DNA of 64,000 nucleotides from Frigidibacter sp. ROC022. GTDB lineage: Bacteria > Pseudomonadota > Alphaproteobacteria > Rhodobacterales > Rhodobacteraceae. The stretch lies in NCBI RefSeq assembly GCF_024723735.1, contig NZ_JANQDU010000003.1, positions 310,001 to 374,000 on the forward strand, written 5' to 3'. Positions within the stretch are counted from its first letter, which is position 1, and each line of letters starts with the position of its first letter. Below, piece after piece: positions 8,402-18,230 of this stretch. The notes under the pieces are model-generated. The model had not been told where the DNA came from, did no database searches, and saw only the letters and a program-made list of their open reading frames with translations. The position numbers and the translations under genes are program-made.

Positions 8402-10951
8402 CTAGTGATGCGCGCCCTCGGGGCGGAAGCGCGAATTCTTGGCGATGGTGAACTGGCCACGCTTGATCTTCTGGATCTTGCCGGTGCGCAGCAGGGTCCC
8501 GAAGGAGCGCAGGCCGTCCTCCCGGCTGAACGCGCCCCCCGTCGCCTGCATCGCGGCCTTCATCAGCTGCGGGCGCGAGAAATGCGGCCGGCCTTCGACA
8601 AAGGCGGCATAGGCGGCGGCGGCTTCCAGGACGTCCGGCAGTTCGGTGGCGGCCATCTTCTCGGCATATTCCTCGAAGGAAATGCTGTCGGCGATCGCCT
8701 TGCCTTCGGCGGGGAATTCGTCATCCGCCAGTTCGTCGTCCTCCATCAGAGCCAGGTTGCCGGTGGTGATCCGGCGCGGCCGGACCGAGGACTCGGAGGG
8801 CACTTCCAGATTCGGCAGGTCGATGCGCTGCTCGGAGACCAGCATCAGCGGCGCCAGGCGGCGTGTGGTGCCGGTGGCCCGCTCGCCGGGGCGGCGCGGT
8901 CGCACCACGCGTTCCAGATCGTTGCGATACTGGCTCATGTCCTCGTCGGTCTCGATGGCCTCGCCATTCTCGTCCCGGTCGGCGCGGGTCGCGGCAACGG
9001 CGGCCTTCAGATGCGCGATGGTCGAGCGGCGGCGCGAAGCCTCGGTATCGTCGAGCTGGCTGTTGGTCTCGTCCAGGATGCGGCGCACCGAGGCGTCGTC
9101 ATCGCCGGCATAGGTCTTGTCCAGCAGCGATTTGCCTTCGCGGTTCCGGCGCGGCGTGTCGGCGGCAGAGATCGCTTCCTCGAAGGCGGCATGGTCCTCG
9201 GCCGCCTGGGCGGTGAGACGCTCGCTCTGGTCATCCCCGTCGGTATTGGCCGCCTCGGTTCCGGCGGCGTCTTCTTCCGCTTCGGCGGTGCCGGCATTCT
9301 CGGCTTCGACCTCGGCCAGTTCCGCCAGAAGCGAGGCTTCCTCTTCATCCGGCAGGGTCGATCCGGTCAGCGTCACCGGCGCCTCGAAGTCGTCCGTGAC
9401 GTCCGCTTCGACGGCCTCAGCTTCTTCGGTGATGTCGGTGATCTCTTCCGGGCTTTCGGCGAGAAGGTCGATGTCGTCATCCTCGTCGTCCGCCCCGGCT
9501 TCGTCCTCGGCGTCGAAGAACAGCGAGGTGTCCTTGTCGTCCTCCGCCTCGTCCTCGTCGTCCACATCCTGCACGGCGCGGGCAACGGCGTCGGCGATCG
9601 AGAACAGGCCGTCCTCATCCGTGGCCTCGCCCGATTCGTCCTCTTCATCCGTGTCGCGGTCATCCGACAGCACCGGCATCGGTGCCAGCTCATCGGCTTC
9701 CGGCGCGGTCTCGGTGTCCGGGAAATCCTCGGTCTCGCGGTCGATCGAGGGTTTGCGCATCTTGATGACCCGGGCCCGAACGAGACGCGGGGCAGGGGCC
9801 GGCTCATCCTCGGGCTCGACCTCGTTGTCGGTCTGGATGTCGGCATCCTGCTCGGGCAGCACGGTCACTTCGGCCGAGGCCATGACGGTGACCGAGGTCT
9901 GCACTTCGACCTCGTCCGGACCTGCCGAATCGGCACTCTCGCTGACCCGGCTGATCAGGTCGGCCAGATCGACATCACCCGAGGCAACCTCGGTATCGTC
10001 GCTGTCCTCGTCCTCGAAACCGTCGGTGTTCTCGTTGCTCGCCTCTTCCATCTCGACGGCTTCGATCTCGAGTTCGGCCTCGGTGGCGGCGGCAGCGGCG
10101 GCTTCGACGGCCATCGAGGTTTCCAGTTCGGCGGCGTCGGCTTCCGCCTGGGCCTCGGCCTCGACCATCGCTTCGGCCAAGGCCGTCTCGGCGTCGCTGT
10201 CGTCGGCGTCGGTGACGGGTTGAGCGGCCTCGACGGCTTCCGGCGCCTCGATGTCGGTGTCGGCGGTTTCGGCCGGAGCTTCGGCTTCCTCGACCGGCTC
10301 GACCTGTTCGGCGGCCGGCTCGGCTTCGACCTCGGCATCCTTCTCGGCGGGGGCGTCCTCGAAGGCCGAGGAGATCGGCTTGAAGCCCAGCATCTCTTCC
10401 GACTGCGGCTCTTCCACGAAAGCGTCGGCGGCGGCAGAGCGGGCCACGGCGGCACGGATCCGCAGCATCTTGGCGGCAAAGCTCTCGGGGGCTTCGGCGG
10501 GCTGCGGTTCGGCGGCGGTCTCGGCTTCGGGCCGGGTCGGGGCGGCGGTCGGCTCGGCGTCCGGGGTGGGCTCCGGAGACTGAGCGGCCAGCGCCAGGGC
10601 CCGGGCGCGCGACTTGTCCTTCTTCTTCTTTTTCTTCCGCGGCGTGGACTCGGCTTCGGGCTGCGCCGGGCTTTCACCCGCCTCGTCCTCGGAGTCATCC
10701 ATCTGCCGCAGCGTGACGCCGCTGCCCTCCACCTTGGCGATCACCCTGCGGTTGATCTCGCGCTCGGCGATACGGTGCAGCATATCGGCGTCAGGGGTCG
10801 GAGGTTCGGCGCCGAAATAGCGGTCATCGGCTGCAAGGTCCCGAAAATACTCCGCAATTCCGCGCATTGTGGAGAACGGATCGTCGAACCCTTCCAGAGT
10901 ACAGGAAAAGGTACCATACGATACGGTGAGGATCTTGCTTGTGCCTACCAT
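8402..10951 (-). CDS. large acidic protein with conserved ends and disordered middle
   Basis: 849 residues. About 80 N-terminal residues (TVSYGTFSCTLEGFDDPFST, then EYFRDLAADDRYFGAEPP) and about 90 C-terminal residues (FEEYAEKM, FSRPQLMKAAM, FGTLLRTGKIQKIKRGQF) look folded and conserved; the C-terminus could be winged-helix-like. The roughly 600-residue middle is extremely rich in Glu, Asp and Ala, with a short Lys/Arg-rich patch near residue 110 (RKKKKKKDK). It is probably intrinsically disordered. Homologues occur across Rhodobacteraceae without known function as far as I recall. Soluble, no signal peptide. It is divergent from the thiamine pyrophosphokinase gene. Confidence 0.8.
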   Translation of the reverse strand: MVGTSKILTVSYGTFSCTLEGFDDPFSTMRGIAEYFRDLAADDRYFGAEPPTPDADMLHRIAEREINRRVIAKVEGSGVTLRQMDDSEDEAGESPAQPEAESTPRKKKKKKDKSRARALALAAQSPEPTPDAEPTAAPTRPEAETAAEPQPAEAPESFAAKMLRIRAAVARSAAADAFVEEPQSEEMLGFKPISSAFEDAPAEKDAEVEAEPAAEQVEPVEEAEAPAETADTDIEAPEAVEAAQPVTDADDSDAETALAEAMVEAEAQAEADAAELETSMAVEAAAAAATEAELEIEAVEMEEASNENTDGFEDEDSDDTEVASGDVDLADLISRVSESADSAGPDEVEVQTSVTVMASAEVTVLPEQDADIQTDNEVEPEDEPAPAPRLVRARVIKMRKPSIDRETEDFPDTETAPEADELAPMPVLSDDRDTDEEDESGEATDEDGLFSIADAVARAVQDVDDEDEAEDDKDTSLFFDAEDEAGADDEDDDIDLLAESPEEITDITEEAEAVEADVTDDFEAPVTLTGSTLPDEEEASLLAELAEVEAENAGTAEAEEDAAGTEAANTDGDDQSERLTAQAAEDHAAFEEAISAADTPRRNREGKSLLDKTYAGDDDASVRRILDETNSQLDDTEASRRRSTIAHLKAAVAATRADRDENGEAIETDEDMSQYRNDLERVVRPRRPGERATGTTRRLAPLMLVSEQRIDLPNLEVPSESSVRPRRITTGNLALMEDDELADDEFPAEGKAIADSISFEEYAEKMAATELPDVLEAAAAYAAFVEGRPHFSRPQLMKAAMQATGGAFSREDGLRSFGTLLRTGKIQKIKRGQFTIAKNSRFRPEGAHH

Positions 10952-11099
10952 CTTCTCGTCGCTTTCTCCCCCGAGCCAGCAATACCTTATTTACCAATGA
11001 CTGGTTCGCAAACCGGAACAGATACGGGTAAATGGCGTGATATTTTCAGGGTCAGATTGTGGACTGTTTCCTGATCGTGAACATTAAGGGAAACTGTGC

Positions 11100-11759
11100 G
11101 TGATCGTCGATACTATGGAAAATGTTACGCTGCTTGGCGCCGGCGAGGTTACGGCGGCAACTCTTGCCGAAGCGTTGACCCTGGCGCCGAATCTCGTGGC
11201 GGCGGATGGTGCGGCGGCCAAGGCCTTGTCTTTCGGGCATCTTCCCACGGCGGTGATTGGTGATCTCGACAGTATAGATGGGGCGAGTCGGGAGAAGATT
11301 CCAGCCGATCGCCTGCATCTGGTTGCCGAACAGGAAAGCACCGATTTCGAGAAGTGTCTCGCGGCGGTGTCGGCGCCGCTGATCCTCGGGGTCGGATTCA
11401 TGGGGGCGCGGCTCGATCACGAACTGGCGGCCTACAACGCGCTCGTGCGCCATCCCGACCGCCGCTGCATCCTGATCGGGCCGGTGGACATCTGCTTCCA
11501 CGCACCGCCCGAATTGCTGCTTGAGGTTGAACCGGGCGCGCGGGTTTCGCTGTTTCCGATGGCAAAGGTGACGGGGCGTTCCGAGGGGCTGCACTGGCCG
11601 ATCGAGGGGCTTCGCTTTGCGCCCGACGGTCGAATCGGCACCTCGAATGCGGCGCATGGGCCGGTGCGGCTGGAATTCGACGGGCCGGGAATGCTGGTGA
11701 TCCTGCCGCGCCAGGCGCTGCGCGCCGCGATCACCGCCCTCGGCGCCGTGGCAACCTAG
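11100..11759 (+). CDS. thiamine pyrophosphokinase
   Basis: 219 residues. IGDLDSI, ESTDFEKCL and GARLDHELA are the metal- and substrate-binding motifs of the family; the C-terminal beta domain follows. It forms thiamine diphosphate from thiamine and ATP. The start is GTG at 11100 with AAGGGA nine bases upstream; an internal ATG at 11115 is less well placed. Its stop overlaps the convergent EamA gene by 4 bp. Confidence 0.88.
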   Translation: MIVDTMENVTLLGAGEVTAATLAEALTLAPNLVAADGAAAKALSFGHLPTAVIGDLDSIDGASREKIPADRLHLVAEQESTDFEKCLAAVSAPLILGVGFMGARLDHELAAYNALVRHPDRRCILIGPVDICFHAPPELLLEVEPGARVSLFPMAKVTGRSEGLHWPIEGLRFAPDGRIGTSNAAHGPVRLEFDGPGMLVILPRQALRAAITALGAVAT

Positions 11760-12697
11760 GCGCGGGCCCGGCGCCGCTCGCGGTGGACGATGTAGAGCCC
11801 CGCCGCAATGGTGATCGAGATGCCCAGCAGCGCGAGATTGTTGGGAAAGTCGTGAAAGATCAACCAGCCGACCAGGGCGGCGCAGGGGATCTCCAGATAT
11901 TGCATCGGCGCCAGGGTGGACGCCGGGGCGAAGCGCAGCGACCAGGTCATCAGGAGATGGGCGAGGGTGCCCGCCAGAGTCATCAGGATCAGCACCCAGA
12001 CATCCGAGCGCTCCGGCATCACCAGCCGCAGTTCGTTCCAGCCCAGGCCCTGACCGAGGGCCAGCACCGGCAGCATCCACAGCAGCGCCACGCCGCCGGT
12101 CATGGCCTGCATCGCCACCGGATCGAAATGCCGGGCGATGGACCGGGTGGCGAACATGAACAGCGCGAACAGCAGCGCCGCAGCCATGGGCAGCAGGGCC
12201 GGTGCGCCGACGGCGACGAAATTCGGCTGCACCACCAGCAAGGTGCCGCCAAAGCCCACGGTGCAGGCGGCAAGGCGGTGGCGGCCGACTTCCTCTCCGG
12301 CGAAGAACCAGCCGAACGCCAGCATCATGAAGGGCATCACGAAGGCAATCGCCACCGCATCGGCCAGCGGCAGCCAGCGCAACGACAGGAACATCAACCC
12401 CATGGCGGTCATCTGCAGAACCGCCCGCAACACGACGATCGCCAGCACCCGGCGCGGCATTGCCAGGCTGCCGCCAAGCGCCAGCGCCAGCGGCGCCAGC
12501 AGGACGAACTGGCCGACGAAGCGGATCAGCACCATCTCGCCCAGCGGCAGCCGGTCTCCGATCAGCTTGGCGCAGGCATCCGAGAAGGGGATGGTCATGC
12601 AGAAGCCAAGCATCAGCGCGATGCCCAACGGCACCCGCTGCGCGGCGCCGGTCGGCTGCTGCGCAGGCGGAAGGCTGGGCGGGGACAGGCTGCTCAT
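11756..12697 (-). CDS. EamA/DMT-superfamily transporter
   Basis: 313 residues with ten hydrophobic segments arranged as two EamA repeats, each of five helices, and a Pro-rich cytoplasmic N-terminus. The family exports small metabolites or drugs; the substrate is not predictable. It is convergent with the thiamine pyrophosphokinase gene (4-bp overlap). Confidence 0.85.
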   Translation of the reverse strand: MSSLSPPSLPPAQQPTGAAQRVPLGIALMLGFCMTIPFSDACAKLIGDRLPLGEMVLIRFVGQFVLLAPLALALGGSLAMPRRVLAIVVLRAVLQMTAMGLMFLSLRWLPLADAVAIAFVMPFMMLAFGWFFAGEEVGRHRLAACTVGFGGTLLVVQPNFVAVGAPALLPMAAALLFALFMFATRSIARHFDPVAMQAMTGGVALLWMLPVLALGQGLGWNELRLVMPERSDVWVLILMTLAGTLAHLLMTWSLRFAPASTLAPMQYLEIPCAALVGWLIFHDFPNNLALLGISITIAAGLYIVHRERRRARA

Positions 12698-12989
12698 CGC
12701 CCGGCTCCCGGAAGGTCGTCGGCCGCGCCGGCGCCGGCTGGCACGGAAGGGGCGGTCCGGACGGACGCCGAGGGGAACGGGGCAGCAATCATCGGACCAG
12801 CGCTAAGGCGGCCGGCGCGAAAGGTCCAGAGCTTGCCGGCCGGGGCCCGGGCTTTTCCCGCGGGGGTCAGGTATTCCGACCCCTGCGGTCCCGGAAGAGG
12901 CTTGATCCGCGGCCCTGCCTTGCCCAAGCTGACGCAAGCATGCGCGCCGGCCCCTGTTGCCGGGCGCGGCACAGCGATGGAGCGGGCGG

Positions 12990-14195
12990 ATGGACAAGAA
13001 AGACCTGGCACAGATCAAACCGGGGTCTCCGGCCTTCACCTCGAAATGGTGGAAGGAGAAACGCTCCGATGCCACCAAGGGCAGCGGTGTCCTCAAGGCG
13101 CTGGACGAATGGCAGAAGGCCTGTCCGAAGGACCCCGGGAAACTCTCCAGCCCCGCCGCCGCCGATGCCGCCACCAAGGCCGCCAAGGGCCTTGTCGCGG
13201 CGATGACCAAGGCCAAGGCGAAGAGCGGCAAGGACAAGGTCAGCGCAGATGCCTGCCTGCTCTATGTCAAGCTGGCCACCGCCTATATGGGCAGGATTCC
13301 GGCACCTGCCCCGGTCGCGGCCTCGGGCGCGCCTGCCGCGGACAAGGACTGGCCAAAGGTCCAGGCCCAGATGACCAAGGCACTGGCGGCGGCCAAGGCG
13401 GCCGCGACCAAGGGCGGAAAGATGGTCGAGTCCGTGGGCGTGGTGAACAAGGCTCTGGAAAAGGTCACCGCGCTGGCCAATGCCCGGGTCCAGGGCAAGA
13501 CCGGGCGCCCGATCGCGGAACTGAACGCCCAGCTCGACAAGATCGGCGCGGCGCTGAAGGAGCCCAACCGCTTCCTCGGTCAGCAGGGCGCCCTGCGCAA
13601 GCTGCAACAGGGGGTGCTGTCGGCGGCCTCCAGGGTCAAGTCTCCGGCGGCCGCGGCGGCAACCAAGGCCTTTGATCAGGACTTCGACAAGCTGATGGAT
13701 TTCGAGCGCCGGCTGGAAGCGGCGATCAAGGACACCGAGCGCGAGCTGGACGAGGCCAGAAACATCGTCAACAAGTCCGACACGACGCTGGATTCGGTGC
13801 GCGCGACCTTCGCCGATTTCCAGGATTCGGTCTATGACCACATCCAGACCAGCCTGCACCAGATGCCCGCGGCCCTGAATGCGCTGACCGTCGAGGCCGT
13901 CGAGATCATGAAGATGAAGGGCAAGACGCTGGACGCCAAGGCTCAGGAGGCGCTGCGCGACCGGGTCGATGATCTGGGCGACAGGCTGGCCCAGCTCGAC
14001 CGGATCGCCACCGCCCATTCAAATGACGGCGCCTCGATGAAGAAGGTGATCCGGGGCTTCGAGAACGAACCCGATTTCGCCAAGGCGCTGCCGAAGCTGG
14101 ACAAGGACCTGGCGGCGATGCGTTCGGCCCTGAAGAACGCCGAGAAGGCTGCCGATGCGGCCAGGAAGGTGGCGGCGAGCCTGACCGCCGCCTGA
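12990..14195 (+). CDS. unrecognised Ala/Lys-rich helical protein
   Basis: 401 residues from the ATG at 12990 (GGAGCGGGCGG just upstream). No signal peptide or membrane segment. The N-terminus (GSPAFTSKWWKEKR) is followed by Ala/Lys-rich helices and, at about residues 215-400, heptad-rich stretches likely to form coiled coils (FERRLEAAIKDTERELDEAR, DRVDDLGDRLAQLDRI). No enzymatic motif was seen and no family was recognised. Neighbours give no functional hint. Confidence 0.7.
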   Translation: MDKKDLAQIKPGSPAFTSKWWKEKRSDATKGSGVLKALDEWQKACPKDPGKLSSPAAADAATKAAKGLVAAMTKAKAKSGKDKVSADACLLYVKLATAYMGRIPAPAPVAASGAPAADKDWPKVQAQMTKALAAAKAAATKGGKMVESVGVVNKALEKVTALANARVQGKTGRPIAELNAQLDKIGAALKEPNRFLGQQGALRKLQQGVLSAASRVKSPAAAAATKAFDQDFDKLMDFERRLEAAIKDTERELDEARNIVNKSDTTLDSVRATFADFQDSVYDHIQTSLHQMPAALNALTVEAVEIMKMKGKTLDAKAQEALRDRVDDLGDRLAQLDRIATAHSNDGASMKKVIRGFENEPDFAKALPKLDKDLAAMRSALKNAEKAADAARKVAASLTAA

Positions 14196-14222
14196 GGAGC
14201 GTCCGGCCTGCCGGGGGGCGGG

Positions 14223-15758
14223 TCAGGGAAGGTCGAGTTCGAATACGGTAACGACCGAAGTGCCCTGCGGCGGCATCCTGGCGATTTCGGTCAGGGCATC
14301 GGCAGGGAGGTCGATGCCGGCATGGGCGCGCAGCACCTTCTCATTGACGCTCCAGTCGGCGAAATGGGTGGCGCCGCGCTCGACCAGATAGGCGGCCAGG
14401 CGGTGCTCGCGCATCGCCGCCGCGGCGCGTCCGCTGACCACCCCGTCCAGGTTGATCACGCGCACCCCGGGCCGTGCGAAATAGCCAATGGCGCCGCTCT
14501 GCATCGCCGCGACGACGGCACCGTCCGGCAGGATGTCGGTCATTCCCGACAGGGCTGTGCCATAGCCGCGCCCGTGCGGTTCCGGCACTTCGGCGCGGGC
14601 GGCTTGCCACAGCGGCCAGGCGGCGGTCAGATTGCCCATGATCAGCGCTGCGGCCAGCGGTGCCGCCAGCCAGGAAGCCCGGCGGCCGATGTCCGCCAGC
14701 ATGCAGCCCATTGCCGCGATCAGGGCCAGCGAGACCGGCAGCAGGTAGCGTTCGAAGAACCAGTAGGCGGGCAGCAAGGCGCCGTAGAACAGGTATAGCG
14801 GGACCGCGGCCAGCAGCAGCAGGGCCACCGCATCCATCCGGCGCCGGGCCAGCGCCGCCGTCAGGTGCCAGAAGGCCGCCGCCGCGAAGAGCATCGACAG
14901 ATCAGGAACAAGGGCCGTCTCGGGAACCGGTCCCCGATAGGTCGTCAGTTCGAGCAGCGCCATCCCCAGCAGCAGGGGCGTGTCGAAACCGTGCGGCGCA
15001 TAGAAGGCGGCGATTTCGCGGACCGCCGCTCCGCTCTCGGGCACCGGGGTCCCCGCGACCCAGAGGCAATAGCCCCACCACGGCGCAACCACGATCAGGC
15101 CCGCCAGGGCGATGGTCAGGACCTGCCGCCAGCGAAAGCGGAACAGGCACCACAGCCCGATCGCGGCGACGATGAAACAGGTGTCGATCCGGGCCCAGAG
15201 CGCCAGGCCCAGCACCAGACCCAGAGCAAGGAAGCGGCCCGGCGGATCGTCGCGCCGCAGTCTCTGCGCCAGCAGCGCGGCCCAGAGCCCGGTGGCGGCG
15301 GCCAGGGTCGTCTCCAGGCCGTTCGGCGCGTTCAGCAGCAAGAGCTGCGCGGTTGCCCCGATCAGCCCCGCCGCCAGTGCCGCCCATGGGGCGCCGCTGA
15401 CCTCTCCGACGAGGCGGGTCAGCAGGCAGACCGCCGCCAGCCCGAAGACCGAACTGAGCACCGCGGAGGCCATGACCGGAGCCCAGCCGCCATCCCATAT
15501 CCAGAACAGCGGCACCTGCATCAGGACGATCAGCGGCTGAAAGCCCGAGGTCCATTCGACTCCGTCGGTGCTGGCGGGCAGGCCATGCGCGATGTTCCGG
15601 GCGATGCTCAGCGCGTAATAGGTGTCGTCCGGCAGGAACACCGCGTCCAGCCGCAGGACCCCCTGCGCCAGCAGCAGGGCCAGCAAGAGGCCCGAGACAA
15701 TCGTTGCGGTGAGGCAGGCGCGGGAAAGGGTCATCGAAGGGCCTCGGACGAAACGCAT
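14223..15758 (-). CDS. polytopic membrane protein, GT-C glycosyltransferase-like
   Basis: 511 residues with about eleven membrane helices. After the first helix comes FLPDDTYYALSIARN, an acidic pair in the first periplasmic loop as in GT-C (PMT/ArnT-like) enzymes that use lipid-linked sugars. The C-terminal 110 residues form a soluble domain (PDGAVVAAMQSGAIGYFA, VINLDGVVSG), a layout common in this group. An alternative start is the second Met (ATG at 15734). No sugar-assembly genes are adjacent, so the substrate is unknown. Confidence 0.75.
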   Translation of the reverse strand: MRFVRGPSMTLSRACLTATIVSGLLLALLLAQGVLRLDAVFLPDDTYYALSIARNIAHGLPASTDGVEWTSGFQPLIVLMQVPLFWIWDGGWAPVMASAVLSSVFGLAAVCLLTRLVGEVSGAPWAALAAGLIGATAQLLLLNAPNGLETTLAAATGLWAALLAQRLRRDDPPGRFLALGLVLGLALWARIDTCFIVAAIGLWCLFRFRWRQVLTIALAGLIVVAPWWGYCLWVAGTPVPESGAAVREIAAFYAPHGFDTPLLLGMALLELTTYRGPVPETALVPDLSMLFAAAAFWHLTAALARRRMDAVALLLLAAVPLYLFYGALLPAYWFFERYLLPVSLALIAAMGCMLADIGRRASWLAAPLAAALIMGNLTAAWPLWQAARAEVPEPHGRGYGTALSGMTDILPDGAVVAAMQSGAIGYFARPGVRVINLDGVVSGRAAAAMREHRLAAYLVERGATHFADWSVNEKVLRAHAGIDLPADALTEIARMPPQGTSVVTVFELDLP

Positions 15759-15869
15759 TGCCCCTTGGCCTAGGGGGGCAGCGGCCCTGTGGCCAGCGTG
15801 GCGCCAAGGCCGCGGCGCAGGTTTCGGACGGCTGTGGCCGGGATGACTCGCCCGGGCCGGGCCGAAGGG

Positions 15870-17243
15870 TCAGCAGTTCGGCACGTTCACCGCCAGACCG
15901 CCCAGCGAGGTTTCCTTGTATTTCTCGCTCATGTCGGCGCCGGTCTGGCGCATGGTCTCGATCGCCGCGTCCAGCGGCACCAGATGGCTTCCGTCGCCGC
16001 GCAGGCTGAGCGAGGCCGCCGAGACCGCCTTGATCGCGCCCAGCCCGTTGCGTTCGATGCAGGGCACCTGGACCAGTCCCTTCACCGGATCGCAGGTCAT
16101 CCCGAGGTGGTGCTCCAGCGCGATTTCGGCGGCGTTCTCGATCTGCTCCGGGCTGCCGCCCAGCACCGCTGCCAGCCCCGCCGCCGCCATTGCCGAGGCC
16201 GAGCCGACCTCGGCCTGGCAGCCGCATTCGGCGCCCGAGATCGAGGCGTTGAACTTGATCAGCCCGCCGACCGCCGCCGCGGTCAGCAGGAACTCGGGCA
16301 CCCGCGCCGCGCTGGCGCCGGGCACATGGTCGAGCCAATAGCGGATCACCGCCGGAATCACCCCCGCCGCGCCGTTGGTCGGCGCCGTCACCACCTGGCC
16401 GCCGGCCGCGTTCTCTTCGTTCACCGCCATCGCGTAGACCGACATCCAGTCGTTGATGACATGCGGCGCGGTCAGGTTGCGGCCGCGCTCGCGTTCGAGA
16501 CTGGCGCGGATGCCCGGCGCCCGGCGCTTGACGTTCAGCCCGCCGGGCAGGGTGCCGCCGGTCTCCAGCCCGCGCTCGATACAGCCGTTCATCACCGTCC
16601 AGATCCGCGCCAATCCACGGTCGAGCTCGGCGGCGCTGCGCCGGGTCAGCTCGTTGGCGCGTTTCAGCCCGGCGATGGTCAGGCCGGTCTTGCGGCACAT
16701 CTCCAGCATCGCGGCGGCGCTCTTGAACGGATAGGGCACCGGCGCGCCTTCCGCGGTGTCCTTGCCCGCCGCCAGCTCCGCCTCGGTCAGCACGAAGCCG
16801 CCGCCGACCGAGTAATAGGTCTCGGCCAGGATCACGTCGCCCTGCGCATCGCGGGCCCTGAGGATCATCCCGTTGGCATGGCCGGGCAGCGGAGGGCCGT
16901 AGTCGAAGACGAGGTCTGCCGAGGGATCGAAGGTCAGCGGCGCCAGGCCGGGCGGGGTCACCTGCCGGGTCGCGCGGATCCCGGCCAGCGCGACCTCGGC
17001 CTTCGCGGCGTCGTAGTCCTCGGGGCGGAACCCGGCGAGGCCGAGGATCACCGCCCGGTCGGTGGCATGGCCGACCCCGGTGAAGGCCAGCGAGCCATGC
17101 AACGAGGCCGCCAGCCCCCGGGCGCTGAAGGGCGAGCCGCGCAGCCGGTCGAGAAACCGCGCCGCCGCCAGCATCGGCCCCATGGTGTGGGAGGACGAAG
17201 GCCCGACCCCGACCTTGAACATCTCGAAAACCGACAGGAACAT
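15870..17243 (-). CDS. sdaA: L-serine ammonia-lyase (iron-sulfur, single chain)
   Basis: 457 residues from the ATG at 17243, with AGAGG upstream. The N-terminal beta domain begins [20 protein letters not shown], the family hallmark. The alpha domain holds Cys residues suited to the 4Fe-4S cluster ([16 protein letters not shown]). It deaminates serine to pyruvate in the cytosol. The gene appears to be monocistronic. Confidence 0.95.
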   Translation of the reverse strand: MFLSVFEMFKVGVGPSSSHTMGPMLAAARFLDRLRGSPFSARGLAASLHGSLAFTGVGHATDRAVILGLAGFRPEDYDAAKAEVALAGIRATRQVTPPGLAPLTFDPSADLVFDYGPPLPGHANGMILRARDAQGDVILAETYYSVGGGFVLTEAELAAGKDTAEGAPVPYPFKSAAAMLEMCRKTGLTIAGLKRANELTRRSAAELDRGLARIWTVMNGCIERGLETGGTLPGGLNVKRRAPGIRASLERERGRNLTAPHVINDWMSVYAMAVNEENAAGGQVVTAPTNGAAGVIPAVIRYWLDHVPGASAARVPEFLLTAAAVGGLIKFNASISGAECGCQAEVGSASAMAAAGLAAVLGGSPEQIENAAEIALEHHLGMTCDPVKGLVQVPCIERNGLGAIKAVSAASLSLRGDGSHLVPLDAAIETMRQTGADMSEKYKETSLGGLAVNVPNC

Positions 17244-17378
17244 CGTGCCTCTCCTCTGGCACCGGCAGGTACCGGAGCCGAGTGATGCCAGAGCCGGGGG
17301 GGCGAGGTCCATGCCAAAGCGACCATTGGACGGGACAGTGCGACCCCGGCCGGCGGTCGCGGGCGGTGGCGGCGGGAC

Positions 17379-17410
17379 GCCTCCGGCGGGAGTATTTGGG
17401 ACCCGAAGAT
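17379..17410 (-). repeat. intergenic element copy A
   Basis: On the minus strand it reads ATCTTCGGGTCCCAAATACT followed by CCCGCCGGAGGC. One of six copies in the window; it contains a small hairpin CTCC-CGCC-GGAG. It begins about 30 bases after the stop of the 71-residue gene, in sense orientation. Confidence 0.85.
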
Positions 17411-17439
17411 GGGCGTGCCGGGATGGGCGTGCCGGCGGA

Positions 17440-17655
17440 TCAGGCCGGGCGTTGCCGATGCTCGATCAGCATCCACGAGCCGCAGGCGCGCGCATAGGTA
17501 GAGCGGCAGTGCAATGCGCGGGTCTTGCCGGTCACCCGATAGCTGAGCACGGCGACCCCGTCCTTGTGCAGCATCCTGCGGTCGTCGATCCGGGGCGGCG
17601 CGTCGCGGTCCCAGAAGCGGTTCTCTTTCATCCACAACGTCTGATCGTGCAGCAT
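17440..17655 (-). CDS. short DUF4440/SnoaL-like protein, possibly internally deleted
   Basis: 71 residues from the ATG at 17655, preceded by GGAGG. The N-terminus (TLWMKENRFW) resembles helix 1 and the C-terminal 45 residues (DGVAVLSYRVTG, CRSTYAR, WMLIEHRQRP) resemble the last strands of DUF4440/SnoaL-like proteins. About 45-50 residues of the usual middle part are missing, so it may be a shortened relative or a decayed copy with an internal deletion. Identification is tentative. Confidence 0.5.
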   Translation of the reverse strand: MLHDQTLWMKENRFWDRDAPPRIDDRRMLHKDGVAVLSYRVTGKTRALHCRSTYARACGSWMLIEHRQRPA

Positions 17656-17800
17656 GGTCAAACCTCCAGGCCCCGACGGGGACCGATCCCGAGTATGCCT
17701 TCGCAGGGTAAACGCCATATGTTGAGGTTTGGTTTCACGTTCCGCGCGATTCCCGGACAAATGCGCGTGTCGGCGGCGTGAGCGGCGCAGGCCGGCCGGC

Positions 17801-18169
17801 TCAGGACGGGCGGCTGAGGATGAAGGCGGCGGCGCCGCTCAGGGCGACCAGCTGCAGCAGCAGCACCCAGGTCGGAACCTGCAACCAGAGCGTGAGCCCC
17901 AGCGAGGCGGCCATGGCGACGCAGGACCAGAATTTCGCCACTCTCGGGATCGCGCCGGTTTCCTCCCAGCGGATGATGCTGGGCCCGAAGACCGGGTGGC
18001 CGATCAGCCAGGCCCGGGCCCGCGGGCTGCCGCGGCCGAAGAAGAAGGCGGCGAGGATCATGAAGACCGTGGTCGGCATGATCGGCAGGAAAATCCCGAT
18101 CACCCCGAGCGAGACCGAGATCCAGCCCAGCACCAGATAGACCGGACCCGGCACCCTAGCCCTGCGCAT
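17801..18169 (-). CDS. YbaN/DUF454 family inner-membrane protein
   Basis: 122 residues from the ATG at 18169. LGWISVSLGVIGIFLPIMPT and FFFGRGSPRARAWL are typical of the YbaN family; three to four membrane helices. The start has no clear ribosome-binding site of its own; a small frame with a strong one overlaps its first codons. Function unknown. Confidence 0.75.
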   Translation of the reverse strand: MRRARVPGPVYLVLGWISVSLGVIGIFLPIMPTTVFMILAAFFFGRGSPRARAWLIGHPVFGPSIIRWEETGAIPRVAKFWSCVAMAASLGLTLWLQVPTWVLLLQLVALSGAAAFILSRPS

Positions 18170-18230
18170 CGGGGCAGCCGGCCAACGGGCGGCGGGCGGA
18201 TCGGGACAGCGGGGACGGGGCGCGGGACAT
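18156..18230 (-). CDS. 24-codon upstream frame overlapping the DUF454 start
   Basis: ATG at 18230 with AAGGAG five bases upstream, the best ribosome-binding site in the neighbourhood. It encodes 24 residues (begins MSRAPSPLSRSARRP) and stops at a TAG inside the first codons of the DUF454 gene in another frame. Either a leader peptide that couples translation, or the true 5' end of DUF454 separated by a frameshift. No homologue recognised. Confidence 0.35.
   Translation of the reverse strand: MSRAPSPLSRSARRPLAGCPDAQG

Noticed and set aside
8405-11074. 889-codon open frame on the plus strand
   Set aside because: It is the antisense of the 849-residue acidic protein. The minus frame has conserved ends, a normal start and fits its neighbours; the plus frame is a GC-biased, Gly/Leu/Arg-rich shadow.
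14902-17262. 786-codon minus-strand frame
   Set aside because: Runs through sdaA and the GT-C-like gene out of frame; Arg/Gly/Ala-rich without motifs.
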